A stretch of 60,000 bases of DNA, from the NCBI RefSeq assembly GCF_964340395.1, contig NC_135553.1, positions 9,648,501 to 9,708,500 on the forward strand. The letters are read 5' to 3'. The position numbers were made by a program, and so were the translations under genes. Positions 38,930-49,723 of the stretch are shown here, piece after piece (positions within the stretch are counted from its first letter, which is position 1; every line of letters starts with the position of its first letter). The notes under the pieces are model-generated. The model did not search any database, was not told where the DNA came from, and saw nothing but the letters and a program-made list of their open reading frames with translations. The DNA comes from Glandiceps talaboti (Eukaryota; Hemichordata; Enteropneusta; Spengelidae).

Positions 38930-41404
38930 TGTCAGTAAATAGACAATACTCTCTTTGTAATTTCATGGTAAGCCTTCAATAATTAATGGATATTGATTCT
39001 AAATTAATCATACAAATAAACAACTATGTGATAAGAAACACAAACAAGTTTATTTGATCAGGTGATGTTGAATGTAGACATCAAATAGTCTAAATGTGTT
39101 TCATTAGCCAGACTATTTGACCAGTGATCACCTTAACTACAGAGCTGATGACCATAACTGGGTTTATCTGTCAGATATAAAATAAACCTGAATAACCTTT
39201 TACCCTCTACCATGACAACAGTCACGTAACACTACAGCTCACAAAACAAACACTATCAGTTTTTTACTTATCTTTTTCAAAAATTACATTTTTTTTTGTA
39301 TAATACTGCTTCTGGGAGTGTTAGTAAGTGATGAAGAGATGGGTTAGTAGATAAGGGGGGTAAAAGCACCACTACTTTCTCCAAATTTCACCATTTTCCA
39401 TCAGCATTTTTGCTGTTCTACACAGTATCTTTGATATTTCTCTTAGCTGATGTAAGCAATTTTCTATAACTGTATCTTCTAGTACTTTATTTTAAACCGA
39501 ATACATTCAACTTTGACTATTCGTGAGTAAAGGTGTAAATCATAATGATACCGAATGGAGACTAGACTATTCTCTATCCTGTAGATGGATTTGATATAGT
39601 ATAACACAAATTCAGACCCAGCTATCAAATAAAACTATTTTGAAAATTGTGATAACTAAAATCTATCATGTTGTCATGGTTACAGACCTCATTATTTCTT
39701 TTTCCTGACAATCTACTGTGAGTAAAGTACAATGCAATGACTCATGAGGTCAACTGAGGTCAACAGTGTTAATTTATTCATCTAGAAATAGATTGTTTTT
39801 TACAGTTTTATGAATTCATAATGAGGTCTTTACAAGATTGATGGGTACACCACACCAGCTGTAGTGTCAAACCCTGCCATCTGTCTGACCCCCACTGTTT
39901 TTAGTTTAATTTGTATTTCGGGTAAACTGATGTTAGAGTATTTTGTTAAACTTTCACTGACTGTCTATAAACTGTTCACCTTGGATACTTCTTTTGGTTT
40001 TTTTTACATTGCCATGGTTACAGGTAAAAAGACTGCAGCACAACATAGTTGTAGATTAGTTGTTAGTTAAGAGGAATGTAGAAACACTGTTGGGTAATGA
40101 AATATCCATCACTTGTTAAAATACAATTTTTGAAAATACTGACCTAATATACATATTTTTCTTTATCAAATCAAAAGATATTATGATCATGAATTTCAGA
40201 TAGAATCAAACATCATATTAAATGTTTTCAGAAATGTTTTTATTTTTTTGGGGAAGGCTCAAAAACACTTTTCTGAGATATTGTTGCTGCTACAGATATT
40301 CAAAGCTACTGGCTTTGAGTTGGTCATCTTCTCATCCACATTGCATTAAGTAAGATCGTGGAGATACTTCCAAAAATACCTTGAAGTTCATGACCACATC
40401 ATGCACTTACTGACGGTACTCACTTCCTTAGCATTGAAAGTGAAAAAAGTTTAGTTGGTAATGTTGTAAATGTATTAAGAATGTTTTCCTAAAACCAGGA
40501 GAAATGTTGTTTTGCATTTGTGTGATACACATCATTTCTACCATTGAGGAGTTTGTTTGCTTTTTAGGCACACTACATGGGATTTGTCATTGGTGCTTCA
40601 TTTGCATATATGTATCATTTCTGTTGTTCCTGTTTATGCTTTTGGTGCTTCATTAACATATCTTTTGTCTATAGCTTTTTCATATCACATAAGCACTAAC
40701 AAAAGAAATTACACCTGATATTCAAATGAAACCCCAACTGACAGGGCACAGAATGTTATCTGCCAAGAAATCATATTCATCTCTCATTTACAGAAAATTT
40801 AGAGATGCATGTCCAACAAAATACAAAACAATTGTTCTGACCTAAAACGTACTTAAAACATTTACGACAACTCCAGCTACACTTTAGTTTCCCTTTCACA
40901 CTTCTCCTCATCTTACTATTACAACATCCTTCCAATAAGTAACAACAAAAGATAAAGGTCCTAGGAAACAAAATTCAAATTACTTCCTAAGTTTTATGCC
41001 CATGCCTGACAAATTGTCCTGCTATGCATGAGCGTATGGGCTTGCAATGGATGATTCCAAGTTATTTATATCAAAGTTTCATAGTGACATGTATGTAGAT
41101 ACAGATGGGATCATGACTGCATGGCTACACCGTACCTAAAATGACTTCTGCATGCTAAAACTAACAAAATGAAGGCAACTATAAATTAGTCCTAGTCATA
41201 TCTGTGACATCAAATCTCAAGATCGCTCTTTGTGTCTAGCTCAATGAGGTCCTGAGATGAAATTTCAGATTCAAATGAAGCCACCCACACAGTCATTAAC
41301 ATCATGTCTTTGTTAATCCATCACAGAATTCTGCCCAATACAAAAGTCAGTGTTTATTGGGGGAAGTTATATAATGTCCAAATATGGTATATTTGTCAGC
41401 ACAG

Positions 41405-41520
41405 GATTTATTTATTTATTTATTTATTTAAACTTTATTTAAAGAGGGCTGGAAATCACACAGATAACCAGGTTAGCTAAAAGCTTGTCTTCCCCAGGGC
41501 CCTCTAAAAGACAACAAAAA
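41405..41520 (-). mobile_element. Possible retroelement 3' tail with (TTTA)n
   Basis: A (TTTA)n run leads into AACTTTATTTAAAGAGGGC and a short stem (AGAGGGC with GGGCCCTCT about 50 bp later). A tetranucleotide tail beside a TTTATTT segment is typical of non-LTR element ends on the minus strand. The flanking 41600-41880 region has frames on both strands but no motif I recognise. Confidence 0.3.
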
Positions 41521-42084
41521 CAGGATAAGTTAAGACACACAGAAATACAAATATACGACAAATACAATATACGGGATCAATAAAACTGACAGAAACACTC
41601 ATTTAAAATATGCTTCTATAAAATCTGTCTTAAAAGTGCTTGAAGACGGTGAACTCCGAAGTTTTTCAGTATGCTTATTAAAGGTGATTGTACCAGCATG
41701 TCTTAATGCTTTGGGCGTTGTCATTAATTTTGGTTGTAGGGATATAAACAACATTGTTTTGGTTGCTGTATCTGGTATTGCGGGAATCAGAGATGATACA
41801 CTTTTGGTCATCAATGCTACTTATACATTCTTTACACCATTCTAACAGTTGGAATTTACTCATTTGAACGAACACCTAGACGGTGGTAAAGAGATGATTC
41901 AATACCATGGCTAGCATCTAGACTAATTCTAAATATGAAATCATTTTATAGTCATTACAAATCATCAGAACAGAAACTTAGCAATACATAAATCAAACAA
42001 AAATGACATCAATATCAAAAAGTAAACCTTGTGCATGAGAGGTAAATCAATATGTCAATTTATAAAGTGCCAAAATCTACAACA

Positions 42085-42205
42085 AGTTCTGTTGAGCGAC
42101 ACTGAATGTTTAAACACAGGTCCAATCTTACCAAATACTAAAATATCTCTATTCAGTGGCACTGTATGGTTCGACCCAGGTCCATTCTTATCAAATACTA
42201 ACCCA
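42085..42205 (+). repeat. Diverged two-copy duplication of about 62 bp
   Basis: GTCCAATCTTACCAAATACTA and GTCCATTCTTATCAAATACTA, each preceded by an AGTGGCACTGTATGG / GCGACACTGAATGT segment. It lies upstream of the acidic-repeat gene. Confidence 0.7.
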
Positions 42206-42382
42206 TCACAATTTTCATGGTACATCATTACTTGGGACTAATTTTCCATTGCAGGTAAACCTGGGTCACACTTGTAACACCAGATGATTGTGCATGTCAA
42301 CTAAAAACATGATAAGTCCTCCTCTTTTGGTCACATACTAAATTTACCATACATTGCAACAGATGCTTATAACATTTGGAAC

Positions 42383-45300
42383 ATGCTGGTTCTAATCACC
42401 ACATTACTTGTTGGACTGGTAACAATCCTCTGTTTGGTTATTAAATGCTTTCAGCACTTAAGACCAAAGATGGCAGACACCAAAGTTGAAGACCAGGTCA
42501 ACACAGAAGAAACCGTTAAGAAGCAAGTTGGAGAAGAGGTTGGGAAGGTTGATGGACAAAAAGAACCTGATGCTAAAGTTGAAAATGCAGATGAGAAAGG
42601 TTCAGAGGAAACAAATGGAGAAACTGCTGAAGCCGCAGCCCCAGAGAAAAAAGAAGATGGTGACAAACCAGCTGAAGTAAAGGTTAATGATGCTGAGAAA
42701 GAGTCAGACACGACAAATGGTGCTGCTGAGGAGAAGGGCCCACAAGCTACAGATGGAGATGCCACTAAAAATGAAAAACAAGATGGTGGTCAGGAAGAAC
42801 AGAAAGATGATAAGCCTGCAGAGGAGGTGGTAACAGCAACAGATGACAAAACAGAGGTAAAGAAAGAGGAACCTGCATCTGAAGTCACAGAGCCACCCAA
42901 AGAATCAACAGAAAAGACAGAAGAAAAGGCAGAAGAAACAAAAGAGGAACAAACTGGAGAAACACAAAAAGCAGAGGCAGAACCAGAGAAAAAGGAAGCT
43001 GAAAGTGTAGACCCTGCTAAGGAAGAAACCGATAGTAAAACAACAGAGACACCTCAAGAAACAACAGAAAAGACAGATGAAACTAAGGATTTATCACAAG
43101 GTGACGTGAAAGAAGATGTCAAAGAATCTCCCTGTGAGGATAAAGACACAAAAGAAGCTGAACAGCCAAAATCTGAACCAGCAGAAACCGAATCAACTGA
43201 GAAGGCTGAAGACAAAGCTCCAGAGGATGCACCCGAGAAGCCAACAGATGAAGGTGAATCTCAAACAGAAGCTTCAGAAAAGAAGGACGAAACCGATAGT
43301 GCTGAAAAGACACCTGAGGAAACACCAAGTGAGGAGACTAAAGTACAGGAAGCAGAGCCAGAAAAATGTGAAGAAAAACCATCAGAAGGAAAAGCTGAAG
43401 AAACAACAACAGCTGATGAAACGACAGTTTCAGCTACAAGTGAAACAAAAACAGAGACATCAACGACAGATACACCAGCAGATGAACCACAGGCAGCAAC
43501 AACTGAGGAAACATCAGATAAAAAAGAAGGTGAAGTAGATAGTGAAGAAAAGAAGGAAGCACCATGTGAGGAGGCAAAAGAAGAAACGGCAGCAGAACCA
43601 GAAAAATGTGAAGAAAAACCTGAAGAAACAACAACAGCTGATGAAACGACAGTTTCAGCTACAAGTGAAACAAAAACAGAGACATCAGTGACAGATGCAC
43701 CAGCAGAAGAAGCAAAGGCAGCAACAACTGAAGAAACATCAGATAAAAAAGATGAAGCAGATAGTGGAGAAAAGAAGGAAGCGCCATGTGAGGAGACAAA
43801 AGAAGAGGCAACAGAACCAGAAAAATGTGAAGAAAAACCATCAGAAGAAAAAGCTGAAGAATCAACTGTTTCAGCTACAAGTGAAGCAAAAACAGAGACA
43901 TCAACAGCAGAAGCGCCAGCAGAAGAACCAAAGGCAACAGAAACTGAAGAAACATCAGACAAGCAAGATGAAGCAGATAGTGGGGAAAAGAAGGAAGCGC
44001 CATGTGAGGAGACAAAAGAAGAACAGGCAGCAGAACCAGAAAAATGTGAAGAAAAACCATCAGAAGAAAAAGATGAAGAAACAACAACAGCTGATGAAAT
44101 AACTGTTTCTGCTACTAGTGAAGCAAAAACAGAGACATCAACAGCAGAAGCGCAAGCAGAAGAACCAAAGGCAACAGAAACTGAAGAAACATCAGATAAA
44201 AAAGATGAAGCAGATAGTGGAGAAAAGAAGGAAGCGCCATATGAGGAGACAAAAGAAGAGGCAACAGAACCAGAAAAATGTGAAGAAAAACCATCAGAAG
44301 AAAGAGCTGAAGAATCAACTGTTTCAGCTACAAGTGAAGCAAAAACAGAGACATCAACAGCAGAAGCACCAGCAGAAGAACCAAAGGCAACAGAAACTGA
44401 AGAAACATCAGATAAAAAAGATGAAGCAGATAGTGGAGAAAAGAAGGAAGCGCCATGTGAAGAGACAAAAGAAGAGGCCACAGAACCTGAAAAATGTGAA
44501 GAAAAACCATCAGAAGAAAAAGCTGAAGAATCAACTGTTTCTGCTACAAGTGAAGCAACAACAGAAACACCTGCAGAAGAACCAAAGGCAACAGAAACTG
44601 AAGAAACATCAGATAAAAAAGATGAAGCAGATAGTGGGGAAAAGAAGGAAACACCATGTGAGGAGACACAAGAAGAGGCAACAGAACCAGAAAAATGTGA
44701 AGGAAAAGGTGAAGAAACAACAACAGCTGATGAAATAACTGTTTCTGCTACAAGTGAAACAAAAACAGAGACATCAACGACAGAAGCACCTGCAGAAGAA
44801 CCAAAGGCAGCAACAACTGAAGAAACATCAGATAAAAAAGATGAAGCAGATAGTGGAGAAAAGAAGGAAGCGCCATGTGAGGAGACAAAAGAAGAGGCCA
44901 CAGAACCTGAAAAATGTGAAGAAAAGCCATCAGAAGAAAAAGCTGAAGAAACAACAACAGCTGATGAAACGACTGTTTCTGCTTCTAGTGAAACACAAAC
45001 AGAGACATCAACGACAGAAGCACCTGCAGAAGAAGCAAAGGCAACAGAAATTGAAGAAACATCAGATAAAAAAGAAGATGAAGCAGATAGTGGAGAAAAG
45101 AAGGAAGCACCATGTGAAGAGACAAAAGAAGAGGCAACAGAACCAGAAAAATGTGAAGAAAAACCAACAGCTGAAGAAACAACTGTTTCTGCTACTAGTG
45201 AAGCAAAAACAGAGACATCGACAGCAGAAGCACCTGCAGAAGAACCAAAGGCAACAGAAACTGAAGAAACATCAGATAAAAAAGAAGATGAAGCAGATAG

Positions 45301-45994
45301 TGGAGAAAAGAAGGAAGCACCATGTGAGGAGACAAAAGAAGAAACGGCAGCAGAACCGGAAAAATGTGAAGAAAAGCCATTAGAAGAAAAAGCTGAAGAA
45401 ACAACAACAGCAGAAGAACCACAGGCAACAAAAACTGAAGAAACACCAGATAAGAAAGAAGATGAGGTAGATGCAGAGAAAAAGGACGATACAGCTACTA
45501 AAGAGGAACCTAAGGAAGAGACCACACCCGAAGCTCCAGAAAAGAAGGAAGAAAAAGAACCAGAAAGTACAGATGAAAAATCAAAAGAAGAGGTAAAAGA
45601 AACATTAGAAGAGGCAGTTGAGAAAGTAGCAACTGAAACTGAAGTTGAAGCAACAGCTGCATCAGCAAAAAGTGAAGATTCAGCTGCCGAGACAACAGAA
45701 ACAGAAAAGAAAGATGAAAAATCTGACCAAGAAAAAGCAGAGGAGGCTACTGCTGAAAAGAAAGTAGAGGCAGACACTGATGAAAAGAAGGGAGCAGAAA
45801 GTGAAGAAACAAAAGAAGAGCCAAAAGCAGCAGATGCAACACCTGAGAAACAGGAAGATAAACCAACCGAAACAAAAGATGAAGAAGCTAAACCAGAAGA
45901 ACCTCAGGCATCTTCTGAAGCACCTCAAACAGCTGATACAGACACAAAAGAAGCCACTAGTACAGAAACCAAAGAAGAGCCCAAGGAAACCTAA
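42383..45994 (+). CDS. Acidic Glu/Lys/Thr-rich tandem-repeat protein with N-terminal membrane segment, 1203 residues
   Basis: One uninterrupted frame. Residues 1-20 (MLVLITTLLVGLVTILCLVI) are a strongly hydrophobic segment followed by KCFQHLRPK. This suggests an uncleaved signal anchor with the rest on the cytosolic side by the positive-inside rule. The remainder is low-complexity Glu, Lys, Thr, Ala, Ser and Pro, expected to be disordered. Residues 325-990 hold nine tandem repeats of 67-80 residues opening EPEKCEEKP and containing TVSATSE, EETSDKK and GEKKEAPCEE; a tenth, partial copy follows. Most repeats have two cysteines. A second Met at residue 30 (ATG at 42470) has a better start context (A at -3, G at +4). 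A possible acceptor, TGCTTTCAG ending at 42454, lies just before it, so a 1174-residue soluble form is possible. No known domain was recognised. The short lumenal end, single anchor and long charged repeats recall the layout of ribosome-binding protein p180, without evidence of homology. Neurofilament-like tails are another comparison. Confidence 0.8.
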   Translation: MLVLITTLLVGLVTILCLVIKCFQHLRPKMADTKVEDQVNTEETVKKQVGEEVGKVDGQKEPDAKVENADEKGSEETNGETAEAAAPEKKEDGDKPAEVKVNDAEKESDTTNGAAEEKGPQATDGDATKNEKQDGGQEEQKDDKPAEEVVTATDDKTEVKKEEPASEVTEPPKESTEKTEEKAEETKEEQTGETQKAEAEPEKKEAESVDPAKEETDSKTTETPQETTEKTDETKDLSQGDVKEDVKESPCEDKDTKEAEQPKSEPAETESTEKAEDKAPEDAPEKPTDEGESQTEASEKKDETDSAEKTPEETPSEETKVQEAEPEKCEEKPSEGKAEETTTADETTVSATSETKTETSTTDTPADEPQAATTEETSDKKEGEVDSEEKKEAPCEEAKEETAAEPEKCEEKPEETTTADETTVSATSETKTETSVTDAPAEEAKAATTEETSDKKDEADSGEKKEAPCEETKEEATEPEKCEEKPSEEKAEESTVSATSEAKTETSTAEAPAEEPKATETEETSDKQDEADSGEKKEAPCEETKEEQAAEPEKCEEKPSEEKDEETTTADEITVSATSEAKTETSTAEAQAEEPKATETEETSDKKDEADSGEKKEAPYEETKEEATEPEKCEEKPSEERAEESTVSATSEAKTETSTAEAPAEEPKATETEETSDKKDEADSGEKKEAPCEETKEEATEPEKCEEKPSEEKAEESTVSATSEATTETPAEEPKATETEETSDKKDEADSGEKKETPCEETQEEATEPEKCEGKGEETTTADEITVSATSETKTETSTTEAPAEEPKAATTEETSDKKDEADSGEKKEAPCEETKEEATEPEKCEEKPSEEKAEETTTADETTVSASSETQTETSTTEAPAEEAKATEIEETSDKKEDEADSGEKKEAPCEETKEEATEPEKCEEKPTAEETTVSATSEAKTETSTAEAPAEEPKATETEETSDKKEDEADSGEKKEAPCEETKEETAAEPEKCEEKPLEEKAEETTTAEEPQATKTEETPDKKEDEVDAEKKDDTATKEEPKEETTPEAPEKKEEKEPESTDEKSKEEVKETLEEAVEKVATETEVEATAASAKSEDSAAETTETEKKDEKSDQEKAEEATAEKKVEADTDEKKGAESEETKEEPKAADATPEKQEDKPTETKDEEAKPEEPQASSEAPQTADTDTKEATSTETKEEPKET
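43355..45352 (+). repeat. Coding tandem repeat, nine units of 201-240 bp
   Basis: Units start (EPEK codon) at 43355, 43595, 43814, 44033, 44267, 44483, 44684, 44903 and 45140; a partial tenth starts at 45353. All spacings are multiples of three. Length differences come mainly from presence or loss of an EKAEETTTADE-like segment. The high similarity between copies points to recent expansion or gene conversion. Confidence 0.92.
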
Positions 45995-47936
45995 TTTGGA
46001 AGCTTGTGTATTCAAGACAAAGTAAACACTGATTCAGGAAAGCTGAAGAATTTGATAAAAGTATGGACCATAATTTGTTTTATCAGAAGAATGTGACAAA
46101 GTGTGTGAATTTCTGGCAAGAATGGCAAGTAATTTTAGTTGTACGGTGGCTGGGATGGAAAAAGCTGTTTTGGATGTTTGACAAGACTCACAACACATCT
46201 CAGATTTGATTTATGCAAAGGAGTCCAGATTGATTAATTTTTTTTGGTACCTCTTTGAATTTGTTACATTCAGCTATAAAAGTGACAACAGGAAATTGGT
46301 AACAACACGGATCATGATAAGAAGGTTCTACAGACATACAACTATTTTGTCAAAGTACATTTCTGTTATGTTGCAAAGTAATGAGAAAGAACTTCAAAAA
46401 TAATCTCTGAACGTACTGAGAATCTAATTCACACTACATGCAAGCCAAAACATGGCTTTATTTTTTTTTTTAAAAAGAGAGAAAGAAAATGTGTATAAGT
46501 ACAGTGTACTTGAACAAGCCATCAGCTGGTGTTATGAAACAAACATTTTAGTCCATGTACATACATTACAAAGACCTGATATTGGTTCCAAGATGCATCG
46601 TGCATCGCCACATACAACAGCATTTGGTTTTGCACACAGAGGGTGTGCATACACTGTTCAGGGGGTGGTTGTCCCCTGACCATATCATGTTTGTTCAAGT
46701 AAAAATTACTTTTGGTTGGTTAGTATTTACTCTTTCTAGTATGAAACAAAGACAAAAAGAAGTCAAAGTACCCACATACATATCATTGGCTAATGCAATG
46801 CGTCTTGGAACCAGATAATCAAGTCTTTCTCTACAAGATGAGGTCAGAGGTCAAACTAGTTAAGACACAGAATACAGAGAGTCCATATCCCACTTGTACA
46901 TCACGAAGACATTTTATTTCAAAGCATTCCTTTCCTAAAGGGCCAGTACACGTCACACATTATAGCACTGATCTAGAATGTCATGATTTATGTAATTGAA
47001 CACCTTTTTGGACAATAAGGGTTGTGAAATCTTGTAAAATTTGCATACAGTTTCAAACACTGTACCATAATTAAGTTGGGAAATTTTGGTAGGTTATCCT
47101 GTTTACTGCACTGTTGAGATGCATTCTTAACTGGTTGTACCTCCTAGCTCTTGTATTCTCTGCTTGTGTTGAGCAAAATTTCAAACGATTCACATTGCCA
47201 CACCCTCCGAAAGTTGTTATCATGGTTATCCTGCACCCGTAGGGTTAAATTTACATAAAACATATTTAAATAACACGTAAATTACCACATCAAGTAGTGT
47301 AACATGTGTATATCTACATACAGATTCATTTGAATAATGACAGTATGACTAGTTGTCATGGTTGCAGGAACTGCACGCTGTCATGAACCAGGCTATTGGG
47401 TGAAAATTTTCAATTTGTTATTATCAGTTTTGGCAATGTCATCATTACAAGCAGAGACTATCAGGGGCTATCTCGACAGCACAGTAAAACGGCTACTGGT
47501 AGGTAAATTTTACCTACTTCCCAACCCAAAGAAACACATTGGACAAAGTTTGTGTATTCAGGAGGCATTTATGCAAGTAAAAGTGGACAAAAATTGGTGC
47601 CTTTACACCAGTCACTGAAGTGAGTCATTTCTTACTAGCGATATCACATATTGTCACAAATACAAAAAATACTAAATATGCTATTCCTGTCATTTTTAGC
47701 AGATACAATGTACAATGTCTTAACTTTACTAGCATAGAGATTACGGTTACTGTCCAACATTCATCTTGATTTAGGATATACATGTATTAAGATGTAAAAT
47801 ATCATTATTAACACACAATATTATTTGAGATAACGAAAAGTTGGGAACACTTGTGAAACTTTTCTATTGCTTTAAAGTTTAACTGAAATATTCAGTGTCT
47901 TTCCAGACAGTTGCATGAATCTCTCTGTTTTACCAT

Positions 47937-48243
47937 AGACCCTCCACCAAAAGATATTGAGTGTCAGAACATCCTCAATGTTACACATATTGATCCACAA
48001 TCATTAACAAGAGTGTTATTTTTTTTAGAACAGAATGCTATGAATTTTCAAGAAACGCGCCATAGTAGTGAACTTGTGTGTGAAAATTTTAGACCATCTG
48101 TAAAATGCAAGGAAATCTGCCTGTCAGTGTCAACGACTGAAATGAGTAATGTGAACTTCTTTGCGCCTTTTCTGTGCTGTGGTTTACTTTCATATTTACT
48201 GACAGAAGCCTTCATACTGCTGTTTTTTTGTTTTGTTTTATAA
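47937..48243 (+). other. Doubtful terminal exon with hydrophobic C-terminus
   Basis: Open frame after a pyrimidine-containing CCATAG acceptor-like site: DPPPKDIECQNILNV, then a Cys-containing stretch (CENFRPSVKCKEICLSVS), ending in about 25 hydrophobic residues (FFAPFLCC to FFCFVL) and TAA. A hydrophobic tail at the very C-terminus is the form of a GPI-anchored or tail-anchored protein. Codon use is not obviously random, but no partner exon upstream was found and the family is unknown. Confidence 0.25.
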
Positions 48244-48540
48244 TTTAGGGAACAACAAAAAAAACAGTTCTTCTCTATAAGTCTTCTATGAGAATGGTGC
48301 TATATAGAACAACTGTCACAGTGACATAATCAACTTTATGCTGCAAAATAAAACTATACAAATATCTGAACTGCCTGTTCAATTCATTTGAATTTGAATG
48401 AATGGGAAAACTACAGTGAAATTGCTGGGCTTTACATTTACAGCAAGGATGAATGTGTGAACAAATACACGATTACAAATTCACATGGTCTACTATGGAT
48501 GTGTAAGGAATAAGAAATTCTCCTTTCATTTAGTCTGTAC

Positions 48541-48640
48541 AGTACACCGTGACGGGCCACCCTCATGCATCACCCAAACCCCTTTCAGGAGCAGGCCCAT
48601 AAGGGCATAGTGACAGGACATATCTTACAGTCTATCATTC
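48541..48640 (+). repeat. Dispersed repeat shared with 57705-57805
   Basis: GTACACCGTGACGGGCCACC, CTCATGCATC, CAAACCCCTTTCAGG corresponds to GTACACCGTGATAGGGCACC, CTCGTACATC, CAACCCCTTCCCAG. Both are followed by a GGGC..A...TCACA/GACA segment. Origin unknown. Confidence 0.6.
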
Positions 48641-48957
48641 GCTCTAACCAATAAAATTGTCAAAATTCAGCATACCCTCTAAAATTCCTGCTATACCTCA
48701 AACCTCTGGTCATTTGAAAAGACTTTGAATTTCATACATGTATGTTTTGTAAGAATTCAATGATATGAATTACAATAAGTATTTCAAGGCCTCAAATTTT
48801 CACTTAGAACAGGGTGATTTAATATATATCTTTCCATCCTTTTCCTCGAACTTTTGTCCAATTCAGTTGTTTTCTTCATTGGATGGATCAGTCTGTTTGA
48901 ATGGGAAACAGTGAGAGGGTTTTTTTTTTTAGATATTGACTTACTGGGCCTGCCTAC

Positions 48958-49114
48958 CTTTTGCTGATGAGTAGATGGTGTAACTCAACACAAAACTTGG
49001 CTGGAAGTGATCTCGATAAAAACTTCTTTTGGGATGAAATCGAACAAGAACAACAGAAGTTTGCAGTGTTACCATTGGGGGCAGTATGGAGCCGCAGAAT
49101 TTACCAGCTGATTC
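48958..49114 (-). CDS. CUB2, second half (exon)
   Basis: Acceptor with a long pyrimidine run (TTTCTTTCCTTCC...TTAG) and donor AAAG|GTAGGC. Reads ESAGKFCGSILPPMV, then SVVLVRFHP and SFVLSYTIYSSAK: the FCG..LP turn and the final beta strands of a CUB domain. It enters in phase 0, matching the end of the 49872 exon, and leaves in phase 1, as CUB domains usually do at their boundary. It is read on the strand opposite to the frame at 48961-49161, which is a shadow. Confidence 0.8.
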
Positions 49115-49669
49115 CTAACAACAGAGAAAGGAAGGAAAGAAAGTATAAAATTAGGTATTGAATAAACATCATGAATAAATATAACATTATTTCATTCTCT
49201 GTCTTTCCATATTACCTACAAACAAACACATGTACATGAATGCAGGAGTGAATATACAACATTTTACATTTGTACACGTAGCCATGTACTGAAACACAAA
49301 ACAAAATGCATCAAAGATGGTGGCGGCCGTGGTGATGATGATGACGATGAGAATGACAACAGTAGTGGTTGTGGTAGTCATGATGATGCTGGTGGTGGTA
49401 GTGGTGGTGGTGGTGGTGATGATGATGATGGTGATGATGATGCTGGTGACAGTAGTGGTGGTGGTGGTCATGATGATGATGCTGGTGGTGGTGGTAGTGG
49501 TGGTGGTGACGATGATGATGATGTGATAGTAGTGGTGGTGGTGGTGGTGGTAGTGGTGATGATAGTGGTGGTGGTGGTCATGATGACAACAGTAGTGGTG
49601 GTGGTGGCAGTCATGATGATGATGCTGGTGGTGTTGGTGGTGGTAGTGTGGTGGTGGTGATGGTGATGA

Positions 49670-49723
<54 letters not shown>

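Larger units (their letters stand above)
20154..42382. other. Long region without a recognised gene
   Basis: No supported exon was read here on either strand. Open frames are short or lie in tandem repeats. The repeats found are listed separately. Subregions with nothing recognisable to me include 22.0-22.7, 24.2-25.3, 29.4-29.8, 30.1-33.2, 33.3-35.2, 38.4-41.4 and 41.6-42.0 kb. The frames at 28335-28592 and 40777-40971 (the latter cysteine-rich on the minus strand) lack splice or family support. Confidence 0.6.
45995..48957. other. Intergenic or intronic stretch with one doubtful exon
   Basis: The first several hundred bases may be 3' UTR of the acidic-repeat gene, although no AATAAA lies close to its stop. 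The minus strand could be intron of the CUB gene, since its last visible exon ends at 48958 with a donor. I searched this interval by eye for CCP or serine-protease exons on the minus strand and found none. Confidence 0.5.

Noticed and set aside
40777-40971. Cysteine-rich minus-strand frame that might be a zinc finger
   Set aside because: Cysteine spacing fits no finger I know, and there is no flanking exon or splice evidence.
43116-45446. Many 60-209 codon frames (Lys/Gln-rich plus strand, Leu-rich minus strand) inside the acidic gene
   Set aside because: Shadow frames of the same coding repeat, recurring once per unit.
43261-45777. Minus-strand frame of 838 codons (Ser/Phe/Val-rich) opposite the acidic-repeat gene
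   Set aside because: It exists because the sense codons of the repeat (mostly GAA, ACA, GCA, AAA) give no antisense stop in that phase, and it repeats with the same period. It has no independent start, splice or domain signal.
45995-48957. Expected CCP or serine-protease exons downstream of CUB2 on the minus strand
   Set aside because: Looked for cysteine and Gly-Tyr/Trp patterns next to acceptors and found none, so the gene is not called a MASP.
48961-49161. Plus-strand 66-codon frame
   Set aside because: The opposite strand of the same interval encodes the second half of CUB2 with good splice sites and domain character.
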